Shown here: positions 1-7,225 of the stretch, piece by piece
Numbering within the stretch: the stretch's first letter is position 1
How the letters are laid out: each line of letters starts with the position of its first letter
From: CAYJXJ01 sp964374095
Lineage (GTDB): Bacteria > Elusimicrobiota > Elusimicrobia > UBA1565 > UBA9628
Direction: 5' to 3'
Length of the DNA stretch: 12,026 bases
Assembly: GCA_964374095.1 (NCBI GenBank)
Contig: CAYJXJ010000144.1
Location: 1 to 12,026, forward strand
Notes under the pieces: generated by a model
Database searches by the model: none
What the model saw: only the letters and a program-made list of their open reading frames with translations
What the model was told of the DNA's origin: nothing
Translations under genes and position numbers: made by a program

Positions 1-42
1 CTGTCCGCGGACTGGAAGCCGGTCATCGAGCTGCGCAAGTAG
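1..42 (+). CDS. C-terminal tail of an unidentified gene running in from the left
   Basis: An open frame from the first base encodes 13 residues ending in DWKPVIELRK and stops with TAG at 40-42. Its direction is convergent with argS, whose stop is at 84-86. The 41 bases between the two stops are GC-rich, and I see no clear hairpin with a T run, so no terminator is called. The fragment is too short to identify. It is listed because the lysine-rich end and the position just before a convergent gene fit a real 3' end, but it could be a chance frame. Confidence 0.35.
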   Translation: MSADWKPVIELRK

Positions 43-83
43 CGGCAAGACCGGCCAGGGGCGGCCTTCCGGGCGCGCCGGCG

Positions 84-1727
84 TCACATCTCCAGGGGCG
101 CCGAGACCCCGAGCAGGCCCAGCCCCTGATGGATCACGTCGCGCACGCCGCCGCAGAGAGCCAGGCGCGAGCGGGTCACCTGCGGGGCCTGGGCGTCGAG
201 CACGCGCCGGGCCTCGTAGAAGGGGTGAAAGAGCCCCGCGAGCTCAAGGATGTAATTGGCCAGGGGATGCGGCGAGAGTTCGCGGGCGCAGGCCTTGAGG
301 ACCTCCGGGAACCAGGCGAGCTTGACCAAGAGCTCGCGCTCCTCTTTCTCTTGGATGTCCCGGGGCACGGGAGCGATGGCCTCGCCTTCCTTCCATAGCC
401 CCTGTTGGGCCGCTCCCCGGAAGATCGAACTGATCCGGGCATGGACGTACTGGCAGTAGTAAACGGGGTTTTCGGAGGAACGCTTCTTGGCCAGTTCGAG
501 GTCGAAATTAAGATGGCTGTCCGCGGTCCTCAGGGCGAAGAAGAAGCGGCAGGCGTCGCGTCCGACCTCGTCGAGGACTTCCCGGAGGCTCACGAACTCG
601 CCCGCGCGCTTGGACATCTTGACCGCCTCGGAGCCGCGGAAAAGATGCACGAGCTGGTGGACGATGGCGTGGTAGCTCTCGGGGTCGTGCCCGAGGGCCG
701 CGATCGCGGCCTTCATGCGCGGGACATAGCCGTGGTGGTCGGCCCCGAATATGTCGATGAGCTCCGAGAAGCCGCGGTCGTACTTGTCCTTGTGATAGGC
801 GATGTCGGGCAGGAAATAGGTCGGCCGCCCGTCCTGGCGCACGAGCACCCGGTCCTTGTCGTCCTCGGAGCCCTCGGCGGAGGAAGTCCCCAGCCAGACC
901 GCGCCGTCCTTGTCGTAGACCATGTCGCGGTCGCGGAGTTCCCGGAGGGTCTCCCCCACGGCGCCGCCGGCATGGAGTTCGCTCTCGCGGTACCAGCGGT
1001 CGAAGGTCACGTCGAAATCCGCCATGTCGCGTTTGTGCGAGTTCAGGAGACGCTCCATGGCGAAGCCCCCGAACCGCTCGGGTGTCCAGGCCGCGGCTTC
1101 GGGGGGAGCCGCCGCCGCGGCGTCCTTGACGTAGTCGCCCTGATAGCCGTCGAGCGGGACCGGGGACTGAAGGCCGCGGGACTGTTCGTGGCGGGCCTTC
1201 ACCGAGCGGCCGAGGAGTTCGATGCGGCCGCCGACGTCGTTGACGTAGGACTCGCAGTGCACCGCGTGCCCAAGCCGACGCAATATTCTGGCGAGAGAAT
1301 CTCCGAGCGTCGCCCCGCGTCCGGAGGCCACGTGGAGCGGCCCGGTGGGATTGGCCGACATGAACTCGAGCAGGATGCGGCGCGGGGGCGCGGATTCGTC
1401 GCGGCCGTAGCAGCCCGGGGCCACGCTGATGGCCCTGAGGTTGGCGCAGAGAGCGCTCTGGCCCAGACGCAGGTTGACGAAGCCCGGCGGCGAGGCCGAG
1501 GCGCTCTCCAGCTCGATGAGGTCCGAGAAGCATTCGACCATGACCTGGGCCAGGTCCATGGGGCGTTGGCGCGCCGTCTTGGCCAGGGCCATGGGCCAGT
1601 TGAGCGAGACGTCGGCCGCGACGTGGCGCGGGGGAGGCTCCAGATACGGGGCCTTGAGCGCGTCCTTGAGGTCGGGGAGGGCTTGTACCCTCGCGACGAG
1701 CCGCTGGCGCAGGGACGCCAGGATCAT
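84..1727 (-). CDS. argS: Arginyl-tRNA synthetase (class I aminoacyl-tRNA synthetase)
   Basis: Cytosolic enzyme that charges tRNA-Arg with arginine using ATP. The 547-residue product has the usual ArgS order: an N-terminal additional domain (about 1-100), the class I catalytic core opening with SANPTGPLHVASGRGA (about 124-139), GADHHGYVPRMKAA (328-341), the KMSK loop (370-373), and a C-terminal DALR-type anticodon-binding domain (about 425-547) ending in GLLGVSAPLEM. The length is normal. In the HIGH-equivalent position the sequence is HVAS (132-135), so the second histidine is replaced by serine; the KMSK loop is intact. The ATG overlaps the pilT stop as ATGA (1724-1727), so it is the downstream gene of a translationally coupled pilT-argS operon. 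Long open frames on the opposite strand are GC-driven shadows. Confidence 0.96.
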   Translation of the reverse strand: MILASLRQRLVARVQALPDLKDALKAPYLEPPPRHVAADVSLNWPMALAKTARQRPMDLAQVMVECFSDLIELESASASPPGFVNLRLGQSALCANLRAISVAPGCYGRDESAPPRRILLEFMSANPTGPLHVASGRGATLGDSLARILRRLGHAVHCESYVNDVGGRIELLGRSVKARHEQSRGLQSPVPLDGYQGDYVKDAAAAAPPEAAAWTPERFGGFAMERLLNSHKRDMADFDVTFDRWYRESELHAGGAVGETLRELRDRDMVYDKDGAVWLGTSSAEGSEDDKDRVLVRQDGRPTYFLPDIAYHKDKYDRGFSELIDIFGADHHGYVPRMKAAIAALGHDPESYHAIVHQLVHLFRGSEAVKMSKRAGEFVSLREVLDEVGRDACRFFFALRTADSHLNFDLELAKKRSSENPVYYCQYVHARISSIFRGAAQQGLWKEGEAIAPVPRDIQEKEERELLVKLAWFPEVLKACARELSPHPLANYILELAGLFHPFYEARRVLDAQAPQVTRSRLALCGGVRDVIHQGLGLLGVSAPLEM

Positions 1728-2806
1728 GCCGGCGGCGGGGTCGCGCCGATTCCCGCGAGCTGCCGGACGGTGTTGGGGTCGTGGGCCGCCAGCGACGCGT
1801 CTTCGATGCTCACGTGGTTTTGCCGAACCAGCAGGCCGAGATACTGATCGAGCGTGATCATCCCCACTTTGTTGCCCGACTCGATGGCGCTGTAGATCAG
1901 GTGGGTCTTGCCCTCGCGGATGATGTTGCCGATGGCCGAGGTCATGCGCATGAACTCACGGGCGCAGACCCGGCCCTTGCCGTCCTTGCGGAGGATCAAG
2001 GTCTGGCAGATGACGGCCTGGAGCACGGTTGAGAGTTGGACGCGGATCTGCTGCTGCTGGTGCGGGGGAAAGACGTCGATCATCCGATCGACCGTCGAGG
2101 GAGCGTCCTGGGTGTGGAGCGTTCCGAAGCAAAGGTGCCCGGTTTCGGCCGCCGAGATGGCCAGCTGGATGGTCTCGAGGTCGCGCATCTCGCCGATGAG
2201 AATGACGTCGGGGTCCTGGCGGAGGGCGTGCTTGAGCGCCTCGGCGAAGCTCTTGGTGTGCTGGCCCACCTCGCGCTGGAGGATGATGGAGTTCTTGTCC
2301 TCGTAGACGAACTCGATGGGGTCTTCCACGGTGAGGATGTGTTTTTGGTGCTTCTCGTTGATGAGCTGGATCAGCGCGGCCAGAGTCGTGGACTTGCCCG
2401 AGCCGGTCGGTCCGGTCACCAGGACCAGGCCTCTGGGCAGGTCGATCAAATTCTGCATGGCGGGCATGAGCTGGATTTCGGCGGCCGTGGGGATGCGGGG
2501 CAGGATGGTGCGAAAGACCGCCGCGGTCCCATTGCGCTGGACGAAGACGTTGACGCGAAAGCGCGAGACTCCGGGGATGACGACCGAGCAGTCGAGCTCC
2601 CAGCGGTCCTCGAACCGGGCGCGCTGTTCCTCCGATAGGACCGAGTAGATCATCTCCTTGCATTCGTCGGCGTTGATCGGATTGGTGTTGGGAAGGGGGC
2701 GTATAATGCCTTGGAGGCGCACCATGGGAGGCTTGCCCACGACCATGTGGAGGTCGCTGGCGCCGGCCTGCGCCGTGGCTTTAAGGAAATCAACGAGGTC
2801 GGGCAT
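1724..2806 (-). CDS. pilT: Type IV pilus retraction ATPase PilT
   Basis: Hexameric secretion-superfamily ATPase at the cytoplasmic base of the type IV pilus. It powers pilus depolymerisation for twitching motility and DNA uptake. The 360 residues show an N-terminal PAS-like domain with ASDLHMVVGKPP (about 16-27), Walker A GPTGSGKST (132-140), an Asp box ILTVEDPIEFVYED (157-170), Walker B VILIGE (201-206) followed by MRD, and a His box GHLCFGTLHT (223-232). The C-terminal AIGNIIREGKTHLIY is the PilT version of the AIRNLIRE signature and separates it from PilB and GspE. The length is typical. It is first in an operon with argS (ATGA overlap). No other pilus gene is in view. No Shine-Dalgarno sequence precedes the ATG at 2806; a TATAAT lies 5 bases upstream instead. 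The end of the outer mobile element lies only about 75 bp upstream. Confidence 0.96.
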   Translation of the reverse strand: MPDLVDFLKATAQAGASDLHMVVGKPPMVRLQGIIRPLPNTNPINADECKEMIYSVLSEEQRARFEDRWELDCSVVIPGVSRFRVNVFVQRNGTAAVFRTILPRIPTAAEIQLMPAMQNLIDLPRGLVLVTGPTGSGKSTTLAALIQLINEKHQKHILTVEDPIEFVYEDKNSIILQREVGQHTKSFAEALKHALRQDPDVILIGEMRDLETIQLAISAAETGHLCFGTLHTQDAPSTVDRMIDVFPPHQQQQIRVQLSTVLQAVICQTLILRKDGKGRVCAREFMRMTSAIGNIIREGKTHLIYSAIESGNKVGMITLDQYLGLLVRQNHVSIEDASLAAHDPNTVRQLAGIGATPPPA

Positions 2807-2811
2807 GCGGC

Positions 2812-2817
2812 ATTATA
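2812..2817 (-). promoter_or_regulatory. TATAAT -10 box of pilT, possibly giving a leaderless mRNA
   Basis: On the minus strand a perfect TATAAT is followed by GCCGC and then the pilT ATG. Transcription starting 6-7 bases after this box would begin at or next to the start codon, and no ribosome binding site is present. The -35 region about 17 bp upstream (near 2835-2840) reads TCCACC and does not match the consensus. The match could be chance, and a more upstream promoter is not excluded. Confidence 0.4.
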
Positions 2818-2881
2818 GCGATTTCCGCTACGGGGGTGGAGAGGGCGGGCGGGTGCGCTGACAATTGTACCACAGCGTCAA

Positions 2882-2963
2882 TTATGTTAGGGCCGCAGTT
2901 ATGTGGTCTCCGCTGAAATTCTCCTTGCCCTGCCGGCGCTCTCCTAATTTCTACGCCACATAA
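2882..2963. repeat. Left-end arm repeats of the outer RIT
   Basis: TTATGTTAGG (2882) and TTATGTGGTC (2899) are direct copies exactly 17 bp apart. An inverted CCACATAA follows at 2956-2963. RitC2 ends at 2989, just inside. The layout mirrors the ends of element e2, where arms are also 17 bp apart and paired with an inverted copy. No gene is seen between 2807 and 2988; the stretch holds these arms and the pilT upstream region. Confidence 0.5.
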
Positions 2964-2988
2964 GTCGGGCTACTTGAATCGGATTCTT

Positions 2989-3153
2989 CTATAGCTGGGC
3001 GGTCAAGTTTCTCAGGAACGCCATCGTTCCCTGCTCTTCGCGCCAAATCTTATTCGCCGGCGTCAAGCCAGGAATCTCGGAGCGGGCGAGCGCCTTCGCC
3101 TTCATTTCCAGGTCGGCCTCGGCGTAAATGTTGGTGGTGTCGACTGAGACATG
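2989..3153 (-). pseudogene. ritC: 3' part of split RitC2 tyrosine recombinase (catalytic Tyr segment)
   Basis: The frame encodes GHVSVDTTNIYAEADLEMK and continues to a TAG at 2989-2991. This is the C-terminal box III of a tyrosine recombinase: the Gly-His, then the nucleophilic tyrosine in TTNIY, then a charged helix. It has no N-terminal domain and no arginine or HxxR box here. Those are present in the fragment at 7937-8791, which stops making sense right after Leu-Gly-His. Joining the two at the shared CAT (His285) gives a continuous 338-residue protein with the tyrosine at about 294, close to the 340 aa of RitC1. An apparent ATG start upstream lies inside element e1, so it is not the original start. 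Confidence 0.88.
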
Positions 3154-3157
3154 CCCG

Positions 3158-3403
3158 TTATGTGGCGAGTTTTTTATGCTCGTCGGACAAAATCCGCTCA
3201 GATTCCCTGCCAAAGCTCAACTCGCCACATAATTTCAGTCATCCGAACGCACCCCTCTCGTCGGACCATCTCTCAATCCGGCTCAAGACATCTCGGAAAC
3301 GGATGCCAGGAACAGAGCACATAACACGGAGGCTCCGACGAGACCCCTGCGATGGGACTCAGGCTCTCCGGCGGACCGCCACATAACAGAACTGACCACA
3401 TAA
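3158..3403. mobile_element. e1: 246-bp non-coding element sharing RIT terminal repeats (MITE-like)
   Basis: It starts with TTATGTGGCGAGTT (3158-3171) and ends with AACTGACCACATAA (3390-3403), 12 of 14 complementary to the start. TGCCCG lies on both sides (3152-3157 and 3404-3409). Inside are a perfect inverted copy AACTCGCCACATAA (3219-3232), CACATAA at 3318-3324, and CACATAACAGAACT at 3380-3393. The last is identical to the right end of e2 (7914-7927). A 10-bp inverted repeat TCTCGTCGGA/TCCGACGAGA occupies 3256-3265 and 3334-3343. No convincing gene is present. It looks like a passenger mobilised by RIT recombinases. It is not a simple deletion of e2, because similarity is confined to the ends. 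Confidence 0.7.
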
Positions 3404-3423
3404 TGCCCGTTATGTGGCGAGTT
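3390..3423. other. Xer/dif-like core site at the e1/e2 junction
   Basis: Two inverted 14-bp arms, AACTGACCACATAA (3390-3403) and TTATGTGGCGAGTT (3410-3423), surround the 6-bp spacer TGCCCG (3404-3409). This arm-spacer-arm form is the usual tyrosine recombinase crossover site. It is also the sequence expected at the joint of an excised circle of such an element. Function is inferred from geometry only. Confidence 0.6.
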
Positions 3424-3642
3424 TTCTTCCCCCAGCATCCTCTCGTCGGCCGTTCGCAACCATCGAAAGGCCCAGAGATGAGACTCGCCACATAAAACGA
3501 CAGCTCGACACATAGCAGATCGGCGGTCTTTGCATCCCCCGCGCCAACTTTCCGGCCGTTTCCCGTCTACAACTCTTGCAGCCAGCCCAGGATTTCCTTA
3601 GCGGAGCCTGGTTTCTGCGGCTGCAAGGAACTCTCCACATAA
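3410..3642. repeat. Left-end arm array of e2, one arm inside RitC1
   Basis: The terminal arm TTATGTGGCGAGTT (3410-3423) faces an inverted copy ACTCGCCACATAA (3483-3495, 13 bp perfect). A degraded copy AGCTCGACACATAG follows at 3502-3515 (11 of 14). AACTCTCCACATAA at 3629-3642 matches 13 of 14 and lies inside the RitC1 coding sequence at codons for Tyr317 to Ser321. No gene is seen between 3404 and 3566 apart from these arms. Confidence 0.6.
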
Positions 3643-4589
3643 CGTGGCGGCCCGAACTGGTCGAGGATGCGGCGTTTGTGGTTCAAATCGGTGTCGAGGT
3701 AGCGGCTGGTGGAGCTGACCGAGGCATGGCCGAGCCAGGATTTTATGACGTTGGGGTCCACGCGCGACTCGAGCAAATGAACTGCCGTCGTGTGGCGCAG
3801 GCTGTGGGTGGAGAGGCGCTTGCGGGCGAGGCTCGGGCAAACGCGCGCCGCAAGGCGCAGGTACTTCTTGACGAGGGTCCGTATCCCGAAGCGGGTGAAG
3901 GCGCCGCCGCGCTGGTTGACGAAGAATCGGCCGGCGGCGCCGGGCGCTCCTTTGCGGCGGTGGTCGTCGCGGTAGAGCTTGAGCAGGCGAACCGTGGAAG
4001 GCCACAGCGGCGTGGTCCTCTGCCGTTGGCCCTTGCCGATGATGGAGACGGTCCTGTTGGCCAAATCGAACCAGCCGTCGCGCGCGTCGGCGGCCTCCTG
4101 GGCGCGCGCACCGGTGTTATAGAGGAAGGTGAGGATGGCCAGGTCCCGAACGCCGTCCGCGCGAGAAGTCAACGGCTGAGCCAGCAGCGCCTCCAGCTCC
4201 TTGCGGTCGAGAGACTCCATCGCCTTGGGAGGGACACGTTTGGACGGAATGGCGAAGATGCGCTTTGCCTGGCGCTCGATGGCCGGGGCATGAAGGGAGA
4301 TGTACTTGAAGAAGCACTGAACGGCGGCCAAGCGCAGATTTCGGCTTTGGGCGCAGTTGCCCCGGCCGCCGACGGGGTCCTCCAAGTGGCGCAGGAAGGC
4401 GAGAACAGTCTTTGCGTCGAGGTCCTGGATGGCCAAGGGTTTCGAGCCTCGTCTTTGGGAGCCGAGATAGGCGAGCAGGAGCTTGAAGGTGTCGCGGTAG
4501 CTCTTGATCGTGTTCGTGCTCACCGATCGCTGGTCGCGAAGATAGACCTGGAAGAAGTCTCGCAGGCGCTGGTCGAGGTGCGCGCTCAC
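3567..4589 (-). CDS. ritC: RitC1 tyrosine recombinase of inner RIT
   Basis: Third recombinase of the inner trio. It would cleave and rejoin the element ends through a covalent 3'-phosphotyrosine link. The 340 residues comprise an N-terminal SAM-like core-binding domain (about 1-105, with SVSTNTIKSYRDTFKLLLAYL) and a C-terminal catalytic domain. The catalytic residues are all visible: Arg162 (NTGAR), Lys186 (IGKGQ), HSLRH (His262, Arg265), WLGH (His288) and Tyr297 (TSRYLDTDL). The start is GTG at 4587-4589, overlapping the RitB1 stop as GTGA, which implies translational coupling. The tail from about residue 314 (GPPRYVESS) is encoded partly by a copy of the element's terminal arm. It closely resembles split RitC2 in layout (CPSL-RKR, HTTA), so the two are orthologous members of different trios. 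Confidence 0.93.
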   Translation of the reverse strand: MSAHLDQRLRDFFQVYLRDQRSVSTNTIKSYRDTFKLLLAYLGSQRRGSKPLAIQDLDAKTVLAFLRHLEDPVGGRGNCAQSRNLRLAAVQCFFKYISLHAPAIERQAKRIFAIPSKRVPPKAMESLDRKELEALLAQPLTSRADGVRDLAILTFLYNTGARAQEAADARDGWFDLANRTVSIIGKGQRQRTTPLWPSTVRLLKLYRDDHRRKGAPGAAGRFFVNQRGGAFTRFGIRTLVKKYLRLAARVCPSLARKRLSTHSLRHTTAVHLLESRVDPNVIKSWLGHASVSSTSRYLDTDLNHKRRILDQFGPPRYVESSLQPQKPGSAKEILGWLQEL

Positions 4590-5587
4590 GGCGAGCCTTC
4601 GGCGCGCTTGAGCGCCTTGTCAGCGATAGTCTCGAAGCCGCTCTGGAAGCGCCGGTCGCCTTCCCGGAGCAGGGCTTGGGTGATGGTGAGGTAGACCTGG
4701 GTTTTTTCGATGTCGACATGGCCCATGTAGGTCGACAGGAGCGGAAGCTTGTTGAGGATGTCGTGGCCTTCCTGATACCACTTGTAGAGCCGATGTACGG
4801 CGAAGGCGTGACGAAGATCATGAAGGCGCGGCCTTCCGCGGCCAGGCTTTGCCATGCCGCAGTGTGCCAGAAGAAGATGGAAGCGCTGCTGGATGCCCGA
4901 CATGCTGTACTTGCCTCCGGGATGCGCGAAGAAGGGATTCTTGGGACCAGCGGGCAAACGAGCCTTGTTGCGGCGTGCCAGGTAGGCTTGAAGCTTTTGC
5001 CCGACAGCGGGCGAGAAAGGCACGAGGCGTTCCTTGTGAAACTTGGTTTTCCAAAGCGAGAGGGTCCCCTGCTCGAAATCGACGTCCTCGATTTTGAGAT
5101 TGATGGCCTCGCCGCGCCTGAGGCCGCAGGCGTAGAGAAGCAGGACAAAGGTCTCCATGGTCCAGCCGGTCAGGCGGTTGGGGTAGCGGCGCTGGAGCGC
5201 GCGGGCCGCCTCCAGTATGCGGTGGATTTCCTGGAGCGTGTAGATGTAGGGCTTGTAGGCTTTCTGCCTCAGGTAGGGGATACTCCGGGCGGGATTGTCC
5301 TGGATCAGATCGAGACGCACGAGGTAGTCGAGGAATCCTCTGGCGAAGCGAAGCTTGGCGTTTCTGGTGGCGGCGGCGTGGGTTGGGATGGCATGCATCC
5401 AGTTGACCACGATGCCTTCATCGATCTCGCGGGCCGAGGGCACGGCGCGGAAGAGGAGGTAGCCATCGAAATCCCTGGTGACGTAGGCGTTGGAGAAGCT
5501 GGTATAGCCGAGCGACTGCTTGAACTCGAGGTAGTCCCGCAGGCGGCGCGCCAGAGCGCTGTGGAACGGTTGGCGGCCGGAGGTCAT
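4586..5587 (-). CDS. ritB: RitB1 tyrosine recombinase of inner RIT
   Basis: Middle recombinase of the inner trio, 333 residues. The frame stays open upstream within RitA1, but I choose ATG 5587 because it overlaps the RitA1 TGA as ATGA and begins at MTSGRQPFHSALARRLRDYL, the natural start of the core-binding domain. That domain spans about 1-105. The catalytic domain has Arg157 (ACGLRRGEA), Lys180/Lys182 in the beta-hairpin, HDLRHAF (His256, Arg259), YMGH (His290) and Tyr299 (KTQVYLTIT). All catalytic residues are present, so the enzyme should be active. The HDLRHAF box and the STYMGH/STYVGH stretch are shared with RitB2 and separate the RitB class from RitA and RitC. It is co-translated with RitA1 upstream and RitC1 downstream. 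Confidence 0.93.
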   Translation of the reverse strand: MTSGRQPFHSALARRLRDYLEFKQSLGYTSFSNAYVTRDFDGYLLFRAVPSAREIDEGIVVNWMHAIPTHAAATRNAKLRFARGFLDYLVRLDLIQDNPARSIPYLRQKAYKPYIYTLQEIHRILEAARALQRRYPNRLTGWTMETFVLLLYACGLRRGEAINLKIEDVDFEQGTLSLWKTKFHKERLVPFSPAVGQKLQAYLARRNKARLPAGPKNPFFAHPGGKYSMSGIQQRFHLLLAHCGMAKPGRGRPRLHDLRHAFAVHRLYKWYQEGHDILNKLPLLSTYMGHVDIEKTQVYLTITQALLREGDRRFQSGFETIADKALKRAEGSP

Positions 5588-7185
5588 AGCCACGCGGCGT
5601 AATTGTCCGCGACCTCGCGCATGTCTTCGGTGGCGATGCGGGTATAGATGAGGGTGCTTCGCAGGCTTTTGTGGCCAAGCAGCGCGCCGATATCGTGGAG
5701 CCTTGCGCCGCGGTCGAGGAGCGCCTTGGCGAAGGAATGCCGCAGCGCGTAGGCTCCGCCCCGGCCGCCGAAGCTTCTGCGCAAGTGCCGACCAGCCACG
5801 CAACTGAGCGCCACGGCCGAGAGAGGTCTGACGGGGGCGCAATCGGTCAGGAAGAGCTCCGGACAGGCGCACTGGCGGCGCGCGTTCAAGCAGTCGCGCA
5901 GCGCCTCGGCGGCGCGCTCCGAGATGGGGACGTCGGCGACGGTCCCGTTTTTCCTGTGGCGCAGCCGCAGGCAACGCTTGGCGCAGTCGACGTCTTCGAC
6001 CCTGATGGCTGCCGCCTCGCGGGCGCGCAACCCGTGGCAGGCCAGAAGAACGAGGATCGCGTAATCCCGTTTGCCCGCAGCCGTGCTTCGGTCGACGTTG
6101 CCCAGGAGCTTTTCAACCTGCCGCCAAGGGAGGTACTTGGGCCGAAGATCCGCGCGGAAGCGGCTTGGGGAGACGATGGCGGCGGCGAGGTCGCGGGGGA
6201 TGCGGTCGTGGAGGTGGAGATAGCGCAGGAAGGATCGCAAGACCGTGGCCACCCCTTGCAGGCCCCGGGGGCTCATGGATTTGGAGCGGCGCATGAGGAA
6301 CGCGTCGAGATCGGCCGGGGCCAATTTTCGCAAGCCGCTGATTTCCCTGCGCCCGAGGAAGCAACGCAGCCTCAGCAGCTCCCGGTGATAGCCTGACTGG
6401 GTGATGGGCCGAAGTCCCCTGTGGTCGCGGCAGAAATCGAGGTAGGCGTCGAGGAGGCTATCCGGGATTAGAGCGCGGCCCTTGGTTGCGTCCGATCTTG
6501 AAGGCGTGCGGCGCCGGCGGCGCCAAGCGTGGGCCAGGAAGCCCTTGAGCCGGGAGCGGATGTTTCGCAAGTAGAGCTCCGGGATAGGGCGTCCGTGCGC
6601 TCGACGGAATTGCCGCTGCTTGTGACGGAGGAAAGCTTCGACGAGCCGCGGCGTGATTTGGCTTAAGCGGCGCACGCGCGAGCCTTCGAGATAGCGATGG
6701 AAATGCCCGCTGTCCTCCAGCACCCGGTGGAGGCTTCCTCGGGAGTAGCCCTGCTCCAACAGGAGCGTCAGGTAGCTTTCCCAATGCGGGGCGAACAGGG
6801 GGAGGCGGAACCTCAGGATGTCGGAGGGCTTTCGGAAGAAGCGGCGCAGGACGCCCTGATAACCGGGGAGGCCTCCCGGGATATCGAGCCACCGGTGGGA
6901 AACGCCCTGCGTTGTATCTTCGGCGGCGAGTTTCTTGGAGACAGCGTAACGGAAGAAGTTCCGCAATCTGTCCGCGACGGCTTTCATGGTCGCGGGACGG
7001 TGCTCAGGAGGCCTGCGGTGGCAAAGATACTCGTGCAGCAGGCCGGGGTCCACTTGGGAGAGGATGATATTTCTCGCCGAGAGCCAGTCCAAGAACCGCC
7101 GCGCCGCTTGTTCGTACAACCTCCAAGACCGCAGTCCGCGTGCCTTCAGGTGGCTCGCATAGCTTTGGAGAAGCTCGGTGTCCAT
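5584..7185 (-). CDS. ritA: RitA1: extra-long tyrosine recombinase of inner RIT with His-to-Tyr in box II
   Basis: First recombinase of the inner trio, 533 residues, about 120 longer than RitA2. The C-terminal catalytic domain (about 350-533) has Arg387 (CHGLRAREA), Lys412 (RKNG), Arg482, LLGH (His505) and Tyr514 (LIYTRI). Box II reads YALRHSF, so the usual first His of HxxR is Tyr479. The N-terminal part looks like three consecutive helical core-binding-type modules: about 1-100 (LLQSYASHLKARGL), 132-222 (ESYLTLLLEQGYSRGSL) and 240-337 (LLDAYLDFCRDHRGL). RitA2 has only two. The start ATG at 7185 has AGGA 7 bases upstream. The stop overlaps RitB1 (ATGA). The loss of His could lower cleavage or make the protein partly structural; a similar substitution is tolerated in some family members. 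Confidence 0.93.
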   Translation of the reverse strand: MDTELLQSYASHLKARGLRSWRLYEQAARRFLDWLSARNIILSQVDPGLLHEYLCHRRPPEHRPATMKAVADRLRNFFRYAVSKKLAAEDTTQGVSHRWLDIPGGLPGYQGVLRRFFRKPSDILRFRLPLFAPHWESYLTLLLEQGYSRGSLHRVLEDSGHFHRYLEGSRVRRLSQITPRLVEAFLRHKQRQFRRAHGRPIPELYLRNIRSRLKGFLAHAWRRRRRTPSRSDATKGRALIPDSLLDAYLDFCRDHRGLRPITQSGYHRELLRLRCFLGRREISGLRKLAPADLDAFLMRRSKSMSPRGLQGVATVLRSFLRYLHLHDRIPRDLAAAIVSPSRFRADLRPKYLPWRQVEKLLGNVDRSTAAGKRDYAILVLLACHGLRAREAAAIRVEDVDCAKRCLRLRHRKNGTVADVPISERAAEALRDCLNARRQCACPELFLTDCAPVRPLSAVALSCVAGRHLRRSFGGRGGAYALRHSFAKALLDRGARLHDIGALLGHKSLRSTLIYTRIATEDMREVADNYAAWL

Positions 7186-7225
7186 CCCTATATCCTAACC
7201 CGCGGCGTCATTGGGAAGCGATTGC

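Noticed and set aside
43..83. Bidirectional terminator between the left-edge gene and argS
   Set aside because: The spacer is GC-rich with only short GGCC repeats and no T run on either strand.
405..1847. 480-aa open frame on the plus strand opposite argS
   Set aside because: It lies antisense to a clear ArgS with all motifs, is rich in Val, Gly, Ala and Arg as expected for GC-rich shadow frames, and resembles no family.
2806..2817. CGGCATTAT near the pilT start as the left end of the outer RIT, matching CTCGGCATTAT at the right end
   Set aside because: It matches 9 bp but overlaps the pilT start and -10 box and lacks the paired 17-bp copy. The site at 2882 has both the spacing and a matching 6-bp flank.
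3283..3640. Three short minus-strand frames of 72-76 aa between 3273 and 3640
   Set aside because: They are made of the repeated terminal arms (MWRV, SPHNGH) in e1 and the e2 end, with no ribosome site or family resemblance.
3576..4694. 372-aa open frame on the plus strand opposite RitC1
   Set aside because: It is antisense to an intact tyrosine recombinase and has no ribosome site or recognisable motif; a GC-driven shadow.
4676..5602. 308-aa open frame on the plus strand opposite RitB1
   Set aside because: RitB1 on the minus strand has the full catalytic set and ATGA coupling; the plus frame mirrors its codons.
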